A stretch of 64,000 nucleotides of DNA from Yoonia sp. BS5-3 (GCF_038069655.2 NZ_CP150951.2:1514001-1578000), one strand, 5' to 3'; shown: positions 16,749 through 25,862, counted from the stretch's first letter. Numbers and translations: made by a program. The notes: a model not told the origin generated them from the sequence alone.

Positions 16749-17363
16749 ATGCGTGGACCTGTCACCTTTTCTCTGGCCCTTTTCCTTGTCGCGGCATGTG
16801 GTGATACTGACCGTCCTTTGCGTGATTTGCAGGCCGCAGGTGGCGGTCCGGATGAGTTTGCGGTGATCCCGCAAGAGCCGCTGGAAATCCCCGCTCAGTT
16901 GACACTGCCCACACCGACGCCGGGTGGTACAAATCTGGCTGATCCAATGCCGAATGCTGATGCCATCGTAGCGCTTGGCGGTGCACCCAATGCGCAGTTT
17001 GCGGGCGGCGTTCCCGCAGGCGATGCCGCGCTTGTTGCGCAGGCCAGCCGCTATGGTACCGATCCGGCCATCCGCGCTACGCTTGCCGCCGAGGATGAGG
17101 CCACTTTGGAACGCGCTCGCCTGACGAATGTGTTTAACCCGCTGAACCGCGATCGTTACTTCCCCGCGTATTCCCGTCAGGCCCTAGACGCATATGCCGA
17201 GCTGGAAAGGTTACGCGGCCTTGGCGTCACCGTGCCTGTTGCACCTGTCGCCGCCCAGACGGTGCCGGCAGATGCGCCACATGAAATTTGTGCCGATGTT
17301 GTTGGTGAGGATGGATCCTTTGTTGATCGGGTTTGCCTGCCCCAAGACACAGATCCATCCTAA
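16749..17363 (+). CDS. DUF3035 lipoprotein
   Basis: The 204-residue protein starts at ATG 16749 and has a lipoprotein signal ending FLVAACG, so the Cys is a probable lipidation site for the product of the adjacent lspA. The body is Pro/Ala-rich, with PDEFAVIPQEPLEIP and LPTPTPGGTNLADP, the hallmark of the DUF3035 family found beside lspA in Rhodobacteraceae. Function unknown. Confidence 0.85.
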   Translation: MRGPVTFSLALFLVAACGDTDRPLRDLQAAGGGPDEFAVIPQEPLEIPAQLTLPTPTPGGTNLADPMPNADAIVALGGAPNAQFAGGVPAGDAALVAQASRYGTDPAIRATLAAEDEATLERARLTNVFNPLNRDRYFPAYSRQALDAYAELERLRGLGVTVPVAPVAAQTVPADAPHEICADVVGEDGSFVDRVCLPQDTDPS

Positions 17364-17449
17364 ACACTGGCTCACATCCGCGTTTGATCTCTTGAACCCT
17401 GCGCCAAGGGGCGTAGGTATGCGTGGCAACAATCGCAAAAAGGGTGCCC

Positions 17450-18784
17450 ATGACACGTTTCTTCGCCGCCTTGGCCATGCTGATGACGACAAGTGTCGCA
17501 TCGCAGGCCGCAGAAGTGACCTCATTCTCGCTTGAGAACGGGATGGAAGTCGTCGTGATCGAGGATCACCGCGCCCCGGTTGTGGTGCATATGGTCTGGT
17601 ACAAAGTCGGGTCCGCAGATGAGCCCGAGGGTATCTCGGGCATCGCCCATTATCTTGAACACCTGATGTTCAAGGGTACCGATGTTCTGGAGCCTGGTGA
17701 ATTTTCCGAAACCGTCGCGGCCAACGGGGGCAGCGATAATGCGTTTACGAGCTACGATTACACCGCCTATTTTCAGCGTGTCGCGGCGGACCGTCTTGAA
17801 CTGATGATGCAGATGGAAAGCAACCGGATGAATAATCTGCAGCTGTCTGCGGAAGACATTGAGACCGAGCGTCTGGTTGTCATCGAAGAACGCAATCAGC
17901 GCACTGAAAACAACCCCGGTGCCCTCGCCAATGAGCAATTCCGCGCGGCCCAGTTCCAGAACCATCGCTATGGTGTACCGATCATTGGCTGGCGGCATGA
18001 GATCGAAGATCTGACCCTGCAGAATGTGCTGGATTTCTATGACGACCATTATGCGCCGAACAACGCAGTATTGGTCGTTGCCGGTGACGTGGACCCTGAT
18101 GAGGTCCGCACCCTTGCCCAGACATATTATGGTGCCATCCCGGCTGAGCCACATGTAGCCGAGCGTATCCGTCCTGAAGAACCCCCGCAGCGTGCAGAGC
18201 GTCGGATTACTTATGTCGATCCACGTGTCAGCCAGCCTTATCTGCTGCGCAGTTATCTGGCCCCCGAACGCGATCCCGGTGCGCAGAAGGAAGCTGCGGC
18301 CCTTGTATACCTTGCTGAATTGTTGGGCGGTTCCTCGTTCACGTCGGACCTGGGCCAGGCCCTGCAGTTTGATACGCAAACCGCGATCTACACAAATGCC
18401 TCTTATGGCGGCTCATCATTGGATGACACGACCTTTAGTCTTGTTGTTGTCCCCGCCGAGGGGGTCAGCCTATCCGAAGCCGAGACGGCGATGGATGCTG
18501 TTGTCACCAATTTCATGAGCGCCGAGATTGATCCCGCCCGTCTGGACAATATCCGCAACCAACTGCGCGCCTCTGAAATTTACGCTTTGGATGACACCTC
18601 TGGCCTGGCCCGCCGCTATGGCGCCGCTTTGACCCAGGGCTTGACGGTTGAAGACGTGCAAGCTTGGCCCGATATCCTGCAATCGATAACCATCGATGAC
18701 ATCAAATCGGTGGCCGAAAAGGTCTTGAACCGTGATCAGGCCGTTACCGGCTGGGTTGTTGCCAACCAAGAGGAGGCACGCTGA
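17450..18784 (+). CDS. M16 family zinc metallopeptidase, catalytic member
   Basis: The 444-residue protein has a signal peptide (MTRFFAALAMLMTTSVASQAA) and the inverted zinc motif HYLEH in GISGIAHYLEHLMFKGT. The downstream glutamate ligand is in ETERLVVIEERNQR. It belongs to the insulinase/processing-peptidase family and is probably a periplasmic peptidase. An in-frame GTG 27 bases upstream is less likely because it would disturb the signal peptide. It overlaps the next M16 gene by one base. Confidence 0.93.
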   Translation: MTRFFAALAMLMTTSVASQAAEVTSFSLENGMEVVVIEDHRAPVVVHMVWYKVGSADEPEGISGIAHYLEHLMFKGTDVLEPGEFSETVAANGGSDNAFTSYDYTAYFQRVAADRLELMMQMESNRMNNLQLSAEDIETERLVVIEERNQRTENNPGALANEQFRAAQFQNHRYGVPIIGWRHEIEDLTLQNVLDFYDDHYAPNNAVLVVAGDVDPDEVRTLAQTYYGAIPAEPHVAERIRPEEPPQRAERRITYVDPRVSQPYLLRSYLAPERDPGAQKEAAALVYLAELLGGSSFTSDLGQALQFDTQTAIYTNASYGGSSLDDTTFSLVVVPAEGVSLSEAETAMDAVVTNFMSAEIDPARLDNIRNQLRASEIYALDDTSGLARRYGAALTQGLTVEDVQAWPDILQSITIDDIKSVAEKVLNRDQAVTGWVVANQEEAR

Positions 18785-20094
18785 TGCGCCGTATTTTCTT
18801 CGCCCTTTGCTTGGCCATCATCGCAAGCAGCGCACAGGCCGAAATTGATATCCAGGAAATCACCTCGGAAGGGGGGATCAATGCATGGGTCGTCGAAGAG
18901 CCCAGCATCCCATTCATCGCTTTAGAAATCAGGTTCCGGGGCAGCGCCTCGCTTGATTTGCCGGGCAAACGCGGCGCCACCAATCTGATGACTGGTCTGC
19001 TTGAAGAAGGCTCGGGAGATATGAATGCCCAAGAATTCCAGACTGCTCGCGAAGCTTTGGCCGCAAGTTTCAGTTTTCGCAGCTTTGATGACACGTTGTC
19101 TATCTCGGCTGAATTTCTGACCGAAAATCAAGATGAGGCGCTGGCCCTGCTGCAGCAGGCCATCGTTGATCCGACGTTCGAGCAGGACGCACTTGATCGG
19201 GTCCGGGCGCAGGTTTTGTCTGGCATCGCGAGTGATGAAAAAGACCCCAACAGCATCGCTAGCGCAGCCTTTGACAGGGGCGCCTTTGGGGATCATCCAT
19301 ATGGGACGGCCATTGATGGCACTGCGGAAAGCGTCAATGGGCTGACCCGCGAGGATATGTTCACTGCCCATGCCAATGCACTGACCCGTGACCGCGTCTA
19401 TGTCTCGGTTGTTGGCGATATCACCGCAGAAGAGGTCGGCCCGATGCTAGATACGCTTTTGGGCGGCTTGCCAGCCGAGGGTCCGCCGCTGCCTGCGGAT
19501 GTGCCGTTTGGTCTGCAAGGTGGTGTGACCGTCATTGATTACGACACACCGCAGGCCGTGGCCCTGTTTGGGCACGTAGGCATGAAGCGTGATGATGCAG
19601 ACTTCTTTGCGGCATACATCATCAATCACGTTTTGGGCGCGGGCGGTTTTGAATCTCGTCTGATGACCGAAGTGCGTGAAAAGCGCGGTTTGACCTATGG
19701 GATCGGTACATCGCTTGTTCCGAAATTCCACGCCGAGATGATCATTGGCCGCGTGGCGTCCGATAACAGCACGATTGCAGAAGCGATTGCGGTCACTCGC
19801 GATGAATGGCGCCGCATGGCCGAAGATGGGCTCAGCGTTGAAGAGCTTGAACTGGCCAAGACCTATCTGACCGGAGAATACCCACTGCGCTTTGACGGCA
19901 ATAGCGACATTGCCCGAATTATGGTGGGGATGCAGATGATCGATCTGCCCCCGTCCTATGTGATCGACCGGAATGACTTTATCGAGGCTGTAACGCTTGA
20001 GGATATCAGCCGCGTTGCCGCTGATTTGCTGCGCCCGGATGACCTGCATTTTGTTGTGGTCGGCAAGCCGGAAGGTCTGGAAAGCACGCAATAA
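18784..20094 (+). CDS. M16 family peptidase-like subunit without the zinc motif
   Basis: The 436-residue protein has a signal peptide (MRRIFFALCLAIIASSAQA). Where the catalytic member has HxxEH, this one has GATNLMTGLLEEG, so zinc ligands are missing. It keeps the C-terminal substrate-binding signature REKRGLTYGIGTS. Paired active and inactive M16 proteins form heterodimers in mitochondrial and several bacterial systems; coupling by TGATG overlap supports a complex here. The 20098-20117 stretch after the stop could form a weak terminator. Confidence 0.92.
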   Translation: MRRIFFALCLAIIASSAQAEIDIQEITSEGGINAWVVEEPSIPFIALEIRFRGSASLDLPGKRGATNLMTGLLEEGSGDMNAQEFQTAREALAASFSFRSFDDTLSISAEFLTENQDEALALLQQAIVDPTFEQDALDRVRAQVLSGIASDEKDPNSIASAAFDRGAFGDHPYGTAIDGTAESVNGLTREDMFTAHANALTRDRVYVSVVGDITAEEVGPMLDTLLGGLPAEGPPLPADVPFGLQGGVTVIDYDTPQAVALFGHVGMKRDDADFFAAYIINHVLGAGGFESRLMTEVREKRGLTYGIGTSLVPKFHAEMIIGRVASDNSTIAEAIAVTRDEWRRMAEDGLSVEELELAKTYLTGEYPLRFDGNSDIARIMVGMQMIDLPPSYVIDRNDFIEAVTLEDISRVAADLLRPDDLHFVVVGKPEGLESTQ

Positions 20095-20229
20095 CGCGCG
20101 GATTTCCGCCGGTTTTTGATTCAAAAGCCTCAAAATCGAACACATTACGACTTCGTTATGTATCGGGCTTATTGACAGCTTGGGCAAATCTGCATCTATC
20201 GTCTCCGTCTGAATATCGGAGGGGACCAC

Positions 20230-20457
20230 CTGGATTATAAAAAGCCATTGATGCTCATCAGCCTCATGCTGATTATCGCGATCGCTGGTTTGGGCCGGCG
20301 GTGGTATGCCTATGTGACCAATAAATAGTCGCCTTTTCTCGATGATACCGGCATGAAAATCAACGCGCGTGCGCCCGGGTTTATTAATGAATGGGGCTGC
20401 AACAAGTTGGCTGAGAATTTCCCGAACAACGCACGTCCGCCGCATCGTTGCAGCTAA
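20230..20457 (+). pseudogene. Small membrane-protein gene interrupted by an in-frame TAG
   Basis: A strong ribosome site (GGAGGGG) precedes CTG 20230. From it one frame reads DYKKPLMLISLMLIIAIAGL, a membrane helix, to TAG 20326-20328. The same frame then continues for 42 codons, with SPFLDDTGMKINARAPGF and INEWGCNKLAENFPNNARPP, and stops at TAA. The second half looks like genuine periplasmic domain sequence with paired Cys. Either the gene is dead (lost ATG and amber mutation) or it makes only a 32-residue membrane peptide. A TTGACA lies at about 20173. Confidence 0.55.
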
Positions 20458-20483
20458 GACGTACATTAGAAGAAGTTGGAATA

Positions 20484-21401
20484 ATGCAAGAATTACAATT
20501 CGCCGAAGAACAATATAAGCGGTCATTTTTTGGCCTATTGCTGGCGCCACCGATCAGCGCCGCGATTGGCGCCGCGTTGGGTTTTGCCTACGCTTTTGTC
20601 GTTAATATTAATCCGTTCATCTATTTGGGCTTTATCGCAGCGATCGTTTTGGGTGTGCTGCTTGCATTTGGCGGCATCATAGCGACGGGTATTTTCGGTT
20701 CATCGGATCGCTTCACGCGGCTTTTGGCTGCGATTGCCGCAGCCGCGGGTTGCCTTTGGATGTACTACGCCCAGTGGTTGTCGATGAATGAGGTGCCGCT
20801 GTGGTCGATAACGCCGATCATGGACTGGTACACACTGGGCTTTGTTGAGCCGTTCCGTGTCGCCTTTGAAGAAATCGCCCCATATGTGAGCTACTCTGTC
20901 TCGCGGGCCGGACGGTCAAGCGGTGGTGATGTCGGCGGCGCGTTGTGGTTCTGGTATATCGAGATCGCATTGATTGCGGGCCCACCGCTTTTGTTTGCCC
21001 TGTTCGCAGGGGGTACAATGGTTAACACAGCCACGGGCGGCAGCATGAACGATATCGATCAGTCCTTCGTCGTTTCGCATCTCGCAAAATCTGACATTGC
21101 CGCAAAAGAAGCCGACATGAAAGCACGCGACTTTTCGCTATTTCAATTGATGTCCGGCGCTGATGCCAACCGTATTCTGTCCAATGCCGGTGCAAAGAAA
21201 AAAGAACATGTGCCCGCGTCCAGCATCGCTTTCTTCCGGGATACGAAGGATGCAAGCGTTTACTCAATCGAGGTTAGCTCGGGTGGGTATACCTATGACA
21301 ACGAAGACGGTTGGGAGTCCTCTTTTGATGATGTTGTCGTGAAGCATCTTTTGATCAGTCAAGCTGAGTATGAAGGGATTGTTGCGCGTCTTTCGCAGTA
21401 G
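20484..21401 (+). CDS. Membrane protein of unknown function
   Basis: The 305-residue protein starts at ATG 20484 after GAAGAAG. It has about four hydrophobic segments (near residues 15-45, 48-70, 80-100 and 160-185) and a soluble C-terminal region of about 110 residues (SFVVSHLAKSDIAAKEADMK, HVPASSIAFFRDTKD). No family is recognised. It has its own terminator and follows the interrupted small membrane gene, which may once have belonged to the same unit. Confidence 0.8.
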   Translation: MQELQFAEEQYKRSFFGLLLAPPISAAIGAALGFAYAFVVNINPFIYLGFIAAIVLGVLLAFGGIIATGIFGSSDRFTRLLAAIAAAAGCLWMYYAQWLSMNEVPLWSITPIMDWYTLGFVEPFRVAFEEIAPYVSYSVSRAGRSSGGDVGGALWFWYIEIALIAGPPLLFALFAGGTMVNTATGGSMNDIDQSFVVSHLAKSDIAAKEADMKARDFSLFQLMSGADANRILSNAGAKKKEHVPASSIAFFRDTKDASVYSIEVSSGGYTYDNEDGWESSFDDVVVKHLLISQAEYEGIVARLSQ

Positions 21402-21435
21402 TCTATCTGGTGTGACATGTTGTGAAATGTCTAAA

Positions 21436-21467
21436 GGGCACCTTGGTATATGGGGTGCCCTCTTTTG
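21436..21467 (+). terminator. Rho-independent terminator
   Basis: GGGCACC and GGTGCCC form a 7-bp stem with an 11-base loop, followed by TCTTTTGCTTTT, 34 bases after the unknown membrane protein's stop. Confidence 0.85.
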
Positions 21468-21479
21468 CTTTTGTGTACT

Positions 21480-21633
21480 GGCCGGGCAAAAAAGTTAAGT
21501 TAATTTTCTTTGTGTGAGAAAACGCACTGAAGCACCCGTCGCGGCATCTTATACCGCGATCAAGGGCTATTTTGAGTAAATATTTAACGAGTTTCCAAGC
21601 TCCTCACGCATCAGCGTGGGGAGCTTATTTTTT
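21480..21633 (+). ncRNA. Candidate small RNA or leaderless microprotein transcript
   Basis: Between the terminator at 21436-21467 and the strong terminator at 21597-21633 lies about 130 bases with its own exit signal but no normal gene. It could be a small RNA. A GTG-initiated frame of 21 codons (21514-21579, VRKRTEAPVAASYTAIKGYF E) is also present, without a clear ribosome site. Promoter elements cannot be assigned with confidence. Confidence 0.3.
21597..21633 (+). terminator. Strong terminator overlapping the galE stop
   Basis: AAGCTCCTCACGC-ATCA-GCGTGGGGAGCTT is a 13-bp stem with one T/G position, which can pair as U-G in RNA, followed on the plus strand by ATTTTTT. The plus-strand T-tract covers the stop codon of the leftward galE. 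Read on the minus strand it forms a hairpin without a T-tract. Confidence 0.85.
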
Positions 21634-22653
21634 GGGGTCGCCGCGATCATATCCATGCGGGTTTGCTGATTGCCATGCCCATGTACTGGCCGTCATATCA
21701 TCCAGCGCATGTGTTGCTTCCCATCCCAGCTCGGCTTTTGCCCGGCTTGCGTCTGCCTGCATCGCGGCAATGTCCCCCGCCCGGCGGCCTGCCAATTTTG
21801 TTGGGATGGTCTTTCCACTGGCCCGCTCAAAGGCCGCAACCATATCGCGCACGCTATAGCTGTCACCCGTCCCGACATTGAATGGCCGCGCGCCCGTGTT
21901 TTGATCGGCATAGTCCAGTGCCGCCACATGCGCCCGCGCCAGATCGACCACATGGATATAATCGCGCAATCCGGTTCCGTCGGGTGTGTCGTAATCATCC
22001 CCGAACACGGTCAGTGCCTCACGTTTGCCGACGGCGACCTGTGCAATGAACGGCATCAGATTGTTCGGGATGTCTTTGGGGTCTTCCCCGATCCGTGATG
22101 AGGCATGCGCCCCAACCGGGTTGAAATACCGTAAGAGAACTGCTGATGTATCCGGCTGTGCGCTGGTCCAGGCCGTCAGCATGTTTTCAGCCATCAGCTT
22201 GGTCTGTCCATAGACGGATGTCGGGTTTGTTGGATGTGCCTCGTCATAAGGCAGGTAGACCGGGTCACCATATACAGTGGCTGATGAGGAAAAGATCAGC
22301 TTTTTGACGCCAGCACGGTCCATCGCATTGAGCAGGGCCAATGTTCCCGCCACATTCACATCATAGTAAAGCAGGGGCTTTTCGGTGCTTTCACCAACCG
22401 CCTTTAGACCCGCAAAATGGATCACGGCATCGGGGGCAAACCCTTGCATGACTTCATCCAGTTTTTCCGGATCACGGACATCGCCGGTGAAATCCATGAC
22501 AGCCCCGTTGGACAGGGCCCGCACCCGTGTCAAAACTTCGGGGGTGGCGTTGCTGTAATTGTCCAACACGCAGACCTCATGGCCTTGGGCCATCAGTTCA
22601 AGCAAAGTGTGACTGCCGATATAACCGGCCCCGCCGGTTACCAGGACCCGCAT
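21625..22653 (-). CDS. galE: UDP-glucose 4-epimerase
   Basis: The 342-residue protein has the NAD-binding start MRVLVTGGAGYIGSHTLLEL, the catalytic SSSATVYG and YGQTKLMAE (Tyr-x3-Lys), and the GalE-type YFNPVGAH and NVGTGDSYSV segments. It interconverts UDP-glucose and UDP-galactose for surface glycans. Its start overlaps the stop of the upstream RTX protease by one base (TGATG), so the two are probably cotranscribed. Confidence 0.95.
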   Translation of the reverse strand: MRVLVTGGAGYIGSHTLLELMAQGHEVCVLDNYSNATPEVLTRVRALSNGAVMDFTGDVRDPEKLDEVMQGFAPDAVIHFAGLKAVGESTEKPLLYYDVNVAGTLALLNAMDRAGVKKLIFSSSATVYGDPVYLPYDEAHPTNPTSVYGQTKLMAENMLTAWTSAQPDTSAVLLRYFNPVGAHASSRIGEDPKDIPNNLMPFIAQVAVGKREALTVFGDDYDTPDGTGLRDYIHVVDLARAHVAALDYADQNTGARPFNVGTGDSYSVRDMVAAFERASGKTIPTKLAGRRAGDIAAMQADASRAKAELGWEATHALDDMTASTWAWQSANPHGYDRGDPKK

Positions 22654-24296
22654 CAGAGGATGAAATCGCCTGAAGACAGACCGGTCACGCCATCGACAAA
22701 TATCTCAAGATCGGCATTGCCATCGCCATCAGAGTCAAGCTGCACGATCGTGTCACCGCCGCTTTCTTCAAGCCGGACCTCACCTGCCGTATTGCTGAAA
22801 CCGGTCGTCCCAACGAAGGTCAGCCCGCCGATATTGGACAGATCGATGTCATCGGTGCCTGTTTCGAAATCGGTGATCGTGTCGCGCCGCGTGGAGTCGG
22901 CGTAGCTATCGCTGATGAACTCAAACACGAAATCATCGGCTCCTGCACCGCCAGTGAGCGTGTCTGCGCCCAGACCACCGATGATGATATCCGCGCCACC
23001 ATCGCCGCTGATGGTATCATCGCCCTTGCCGCCATAGATCGTATCCCCGCCATTGCCGCCAGAGATATTGTCATCACCGCTGCCGCCGTCGATGATGTCG
23101 ACCCCGGTTCCACCTGTGATGTCATCAAAGCCAGAGCTGCCGAAAAGCGTGTTGGTGCCGCTATCTGCGCTAATTTCATCTGACCCGGAATTGCCGTTGG
23201 CCTCATCATTGCCGGTGCCTGTGTCGATCTCATCATCGCCACGCCCACCGATAATTTCGTCCGAACCGCCATTGCCGACCAGCACGTTGTCGACCGCGTT
23301 CCCGATCAGGGTATCATCACCGTCCCCGCCTGTGGCGTTTTCGATAACGGCCCCATTGGCAATCGTGTATCCGCCTGCGATCCCTTCGACATAGGACAGA
23401 TAACCGCCCCCACCATCGGCATATTGCAGCGTTGCGGCGCGCAGATCGATGGTCGCATCGTTATTCCCGGTATAGGTGATTGTGTCGCTTCCACCGGTGT
23501 CCCAGATCCCAACCCAGGCAGCGTCACCCAGGTCATAATCGTTGCTGCCACTGTTATAGGTCGTGTTCGCGCCATAGAGCTCTTGCAGGATCGCGATATC
23601 AAGCGCCATCGGTGTTGCCGCGTTGCCGTCGGTATCGGATGCAGGATCACCAAACCACCCGTCATTATAGGACATGATCGTGTAAACCTGCTGGTTCAGA
23701 TCATAATCGCCGTAAAAGCCAAAAGGATAGTTTGGATCAGATGCAGAACCAGCCAGCCCTTCCATAATGGTCACGCCGTCATGCGGGTGATCTAGGCCAA
23801 GCCCATGTAGAAGTTCATGGATGATGGTGGCGTAGCCCAGTCCACCGTCATCAAGCCCGGCCTCGCTCCAGCCAAAGCCGTTTGCGTTGAACGCTCCCAT
23901 AACGGCACTGTTATCCCCGGCAAATGCGGGGGAATAGAAGTAGCCCAAGAAACCGCTGCTTGGAAATTCGTCGTCATCCAAAACCAGCTGGAAATCTGCA
24001 TTTGCGTTGGTTGTCACCTGAAACGTTATATCGATGTAGTTTGAGATCGCGGCAAGCGCGGCTTCAACCCGTTGCTGCTCATAAAGTGTCCAGCCATCAG
24101 ATTCGATTTCATCTGAACCGGTCGGATCGTTGATTTCGTCCGCGGCATTCGCTTCTTGTCCATTAGTGACAAAATAGACTGTAATCACGTCATCCGTCCG
24201 ATAGGTTCCGCCGTCGAGCGAGTCGGTCGGACAGTCCCCTGACACACCGGAAATGGCGGCAGAGGTGTTGGCAAGCGCTTGACAGACTTCACACAC
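22653..24296 (-). CDS. Serralysin-like RTX zinc metalloprotease
   Basis: The 547-residue protein has the metzincin zinc motif HELLHGLGLDH (residues 160-170) and a Met-turn YTIMSYN (about 205-211). From about residue 320 it has nonapeptide calcium repeats (GGDGDDTLIG, GGSGDDNISGGNGGDTIYGG) and a C-terminal domain ending SSGDFIL. There is no N-terminal signal peptide; RTX proteins leave through type I secretion using a C-terminal signal. The N-terminus is unusual, with Cys pairs (MCEVCQALAN, GDCPTD). No type I exporter is in the window. galE follows with overlap. Confidence 0.92.
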   Translation of the reverse strand: MCEVCQALANTSAAISGVSGDCPTDSLDGGTYRTDDVITVYFVTNGQEANAADEINDPTGSDEIESDGWTLYEQQRVEAALAAISNYIDITFQVTTNANADFQLVLDDDEFPSSGFLGYFYSPAFAGDNSAVMGAFNANGFGWSEAGLDDGGLGYATIIHELLHGLGLDHPHDGVTIMEGLAGSASDPNYPFGFYGDYDLNQQVYTIMSYNDGWFGDPASDTDGNAATPMALDIAILQELYGANTTYNSGSNDYDLGDAAWVGIWDTGGSDTITYTGNNDATIDLRAATLQYADGGGGYLSYVEGIAGGYTIANGAVIENATGGDGDDTLIGNAVDNVLVGNGGSDEIIGGRGDDEIDTGTGNDEANGNSGSDEISADSGTNTLFGSSGFDDITGGTGVDIIDGGSGDDNISGGNGGDTIYGGKGDDTISGDGGADIIIGGLGADTLTGGAGADDFVFEFISDSYADSTRRDTITDFETGTDDIDLSNIGGLTFVGTTGFSNTAGEVRLEESGGDTIVQLDSDGDGNADLEIFVDGVTGLSSGDFIL

Positions 24297-24440
24297 GGAC
24301 AGTCACTCCTTCGAAACGATTAACTTGTAAGCGTATATATTCATCATTGTGGCAAAATTCAGTACCAATGACGTGATGTCAAATGTCCTACCTGATATGG
24401 GCGGGTTTAGGCTTATTGGATGGGCCGCCCATGTCAGCGG

Positions 24441-25853
24441 TCAATTTCGGGCGTAGATGTCTTCATAACGGACGATGTCATCCTCACCCAGATAGCTGCC
24501 TGTTTGCACCTCAATCAGAATCATCGGGACTTTGCCAGGGTTTTCCATCCGGTGTTTTGCCCCCAAGGGAATATAGATTGACTGGTTTTCGGTCACCAGT
24601 TGCACATCGTCGTTCACCGTTACTTTTGCGGTGCCCTGCACGACGATCCAATGCTCTGACCTGTGGTGGTGCGATTGCAGTGACAGGGCCGCCCCTGCAT
24701 CCACCACAATCCGTTTCACCTGAAACCGATCCCCAATCGCAAGGCTTTCAAACCACCCCCAGGGCCTGTGATCTTTGGGAAAGCACTCGGCCTGCGGTGC
24801 GTCGTTTGCCTTAAGCTGGGATACGGCCTGTTTGACATCCTGCGCCCGGTCTTTGGTACTGATCAGCACAGCGTCCGGCATGGCAATGGCCACGATATCC
24901 TGTAGCCCGATCCCGACAAGCTGCTGCCCGTCGATTTCAGAGCGTAGCAATGTGTTCTGGCAGTCGATGGCGGTGGTTTGCCCAGATGCGGCCATGCCAT
25001 CGGTTTCGGTTTCGCGCCAAACTGCGGCCCAGTCGCCCAAATCGGACCAACGGCCCGTATAAGGAACAACCGACAGGTTTTGCGCCTTTTCCATAACCGC
25101 ATAGTCGATCGATATTGCAGGTGCATCAGCCCAGGGTTCTGGCGCCAACCGCAAAAAGCCCAAATCGGCTTGCGCATCGGCGATGGCTTGTGCGACAGCC
25201 TCATAAATTGCGGGCGCAGTATTCTGATAGGCCGCGATGATTGTTTTGACGCAGAACAGGAAAATCCCCGCATTCCACAAATACCGCCCTTCCGCGAGCA
25301 TTTCAGCCGCGCGGGTGCTGTCTGGCTTTTCAACAAAGCTTTTGAGCGGGATGGGGGTGCCTGCATCAACGGGGGCCGCGTCCAATTCAAGATAACCATA
25401 GCCGGTCTCAGGCCGGTCCGGCGTAATCCCGAATGTGACAAGCTGGCCGGCCAGTGCTGCGGGGATCGCAGCCTCAACTGTGCTGGTAAAAAGTGCATCA
25501 TCGGGGATCACATGATCGGATGGTGCCACTAGCATCAATCCATTGGGATCGGTGTTTTGCAGATGCAAGGCGGCGGCAAGCACGGCCGGGCCGGTATCGC
25601 GCCCCGCAGGTTCGATCAGAACGGCGCCCGGATCGATCCCGATCTCTTGCAATTGCTGGACCGCGATGAACCGAAACGCATCTGCCGTTACCACGACGGG
25701 TTGGTTAAATTGCGATCCGCCCAACCGTTTGGTGCTGGCTTGAAACAGGCTTTCCTCGCCCATCAACGCCGAGAATTGCTTGGGATAGCTTTTACGTGAC
25801 AACGGCCAAAGCCGCGTGCCCGAACCGCCGCATAAAATTACCGGAGTGATCAT
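24441..25853 (-). CDS. manC: Mannose-1-phosphate guanylyltransferase / mannose-6-phosphate isomerase
   Basis: The 470-residue protein has the nucleotidyltransferase start ITPVILCGGSGTRLWPLSRK with YPKQF. It continues with TFGITPDRPETGYGY, SFVEKP and WNAGIFLF, and a C-terminal cupin isomerase domain (RPWGWFESL, LSLQSHHHRSEHWIVVQGTA). It supplies GDP-mannose. It is the third gene of the leftward gmd-fcl-manC group, 9 bases after fcl. Confidence 0.95.
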   Translation of the reverse strand: MITPVILCGGSGTRLWPLSRKSYPKQFSALMGEESLFQASTKRLGGSQFNQPVVVTADAFRFIAVQQLQEIGIDPGAVLIEPAGRDTGPAVLAAALHLQNTDPNGLMLVAPSDHVIPDDALFTSTVEAAIPAALAGQLVTFGITPDRPETGYGYLELDAAPVDAGTPIPLKSFVEKPDSTRAAEMLAEGRYLWNAGIFLFCVKTIIAAYQNTAPAIYEAVAQAIADAQADLGFLRLAPEPWADAPAISIDYAVMEKAQNLSVVPYTGRWSDLGDWAAVWRETETDGMAASGQTTAIDCQNTLLRSEIDGQQLVGIGLQDIVAIAMPDAVLISTKDRAQDVKQAVSQLKANDAPQAECFPKDHRPWGWFESLAIGDRFQVKRIVVDAGAALSLQSHHHRSEHWIVVQGTAKVTVNDDVQLVTENQSIYIPLGAKHRMENPGKVPMILIEVQTGSYLGEDDIVRYEDIYARN

Positions 25854-25862
25854 GGCGTCTTC

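Noticed and set aside
17522..18379. Minus-strand open frame opposite the first M16 gene
   Set aside because: Antisense shadow; no start signal or family.
19447..20550. Long minus-strand open frame opposite the second M16 gene
   Set aside because: It runs antisense through a clear peptidase gene and the small membrane gene; composition is not protein-like.
22990..23330. Repeated GATGATATC-like units suggestive of a CRISPR or tandem DNA array
   Set aside because: These are codons for RTX calcium-binding nonapeptides in a continuous reading frame; spacing is 27 bases with no unique spacers.
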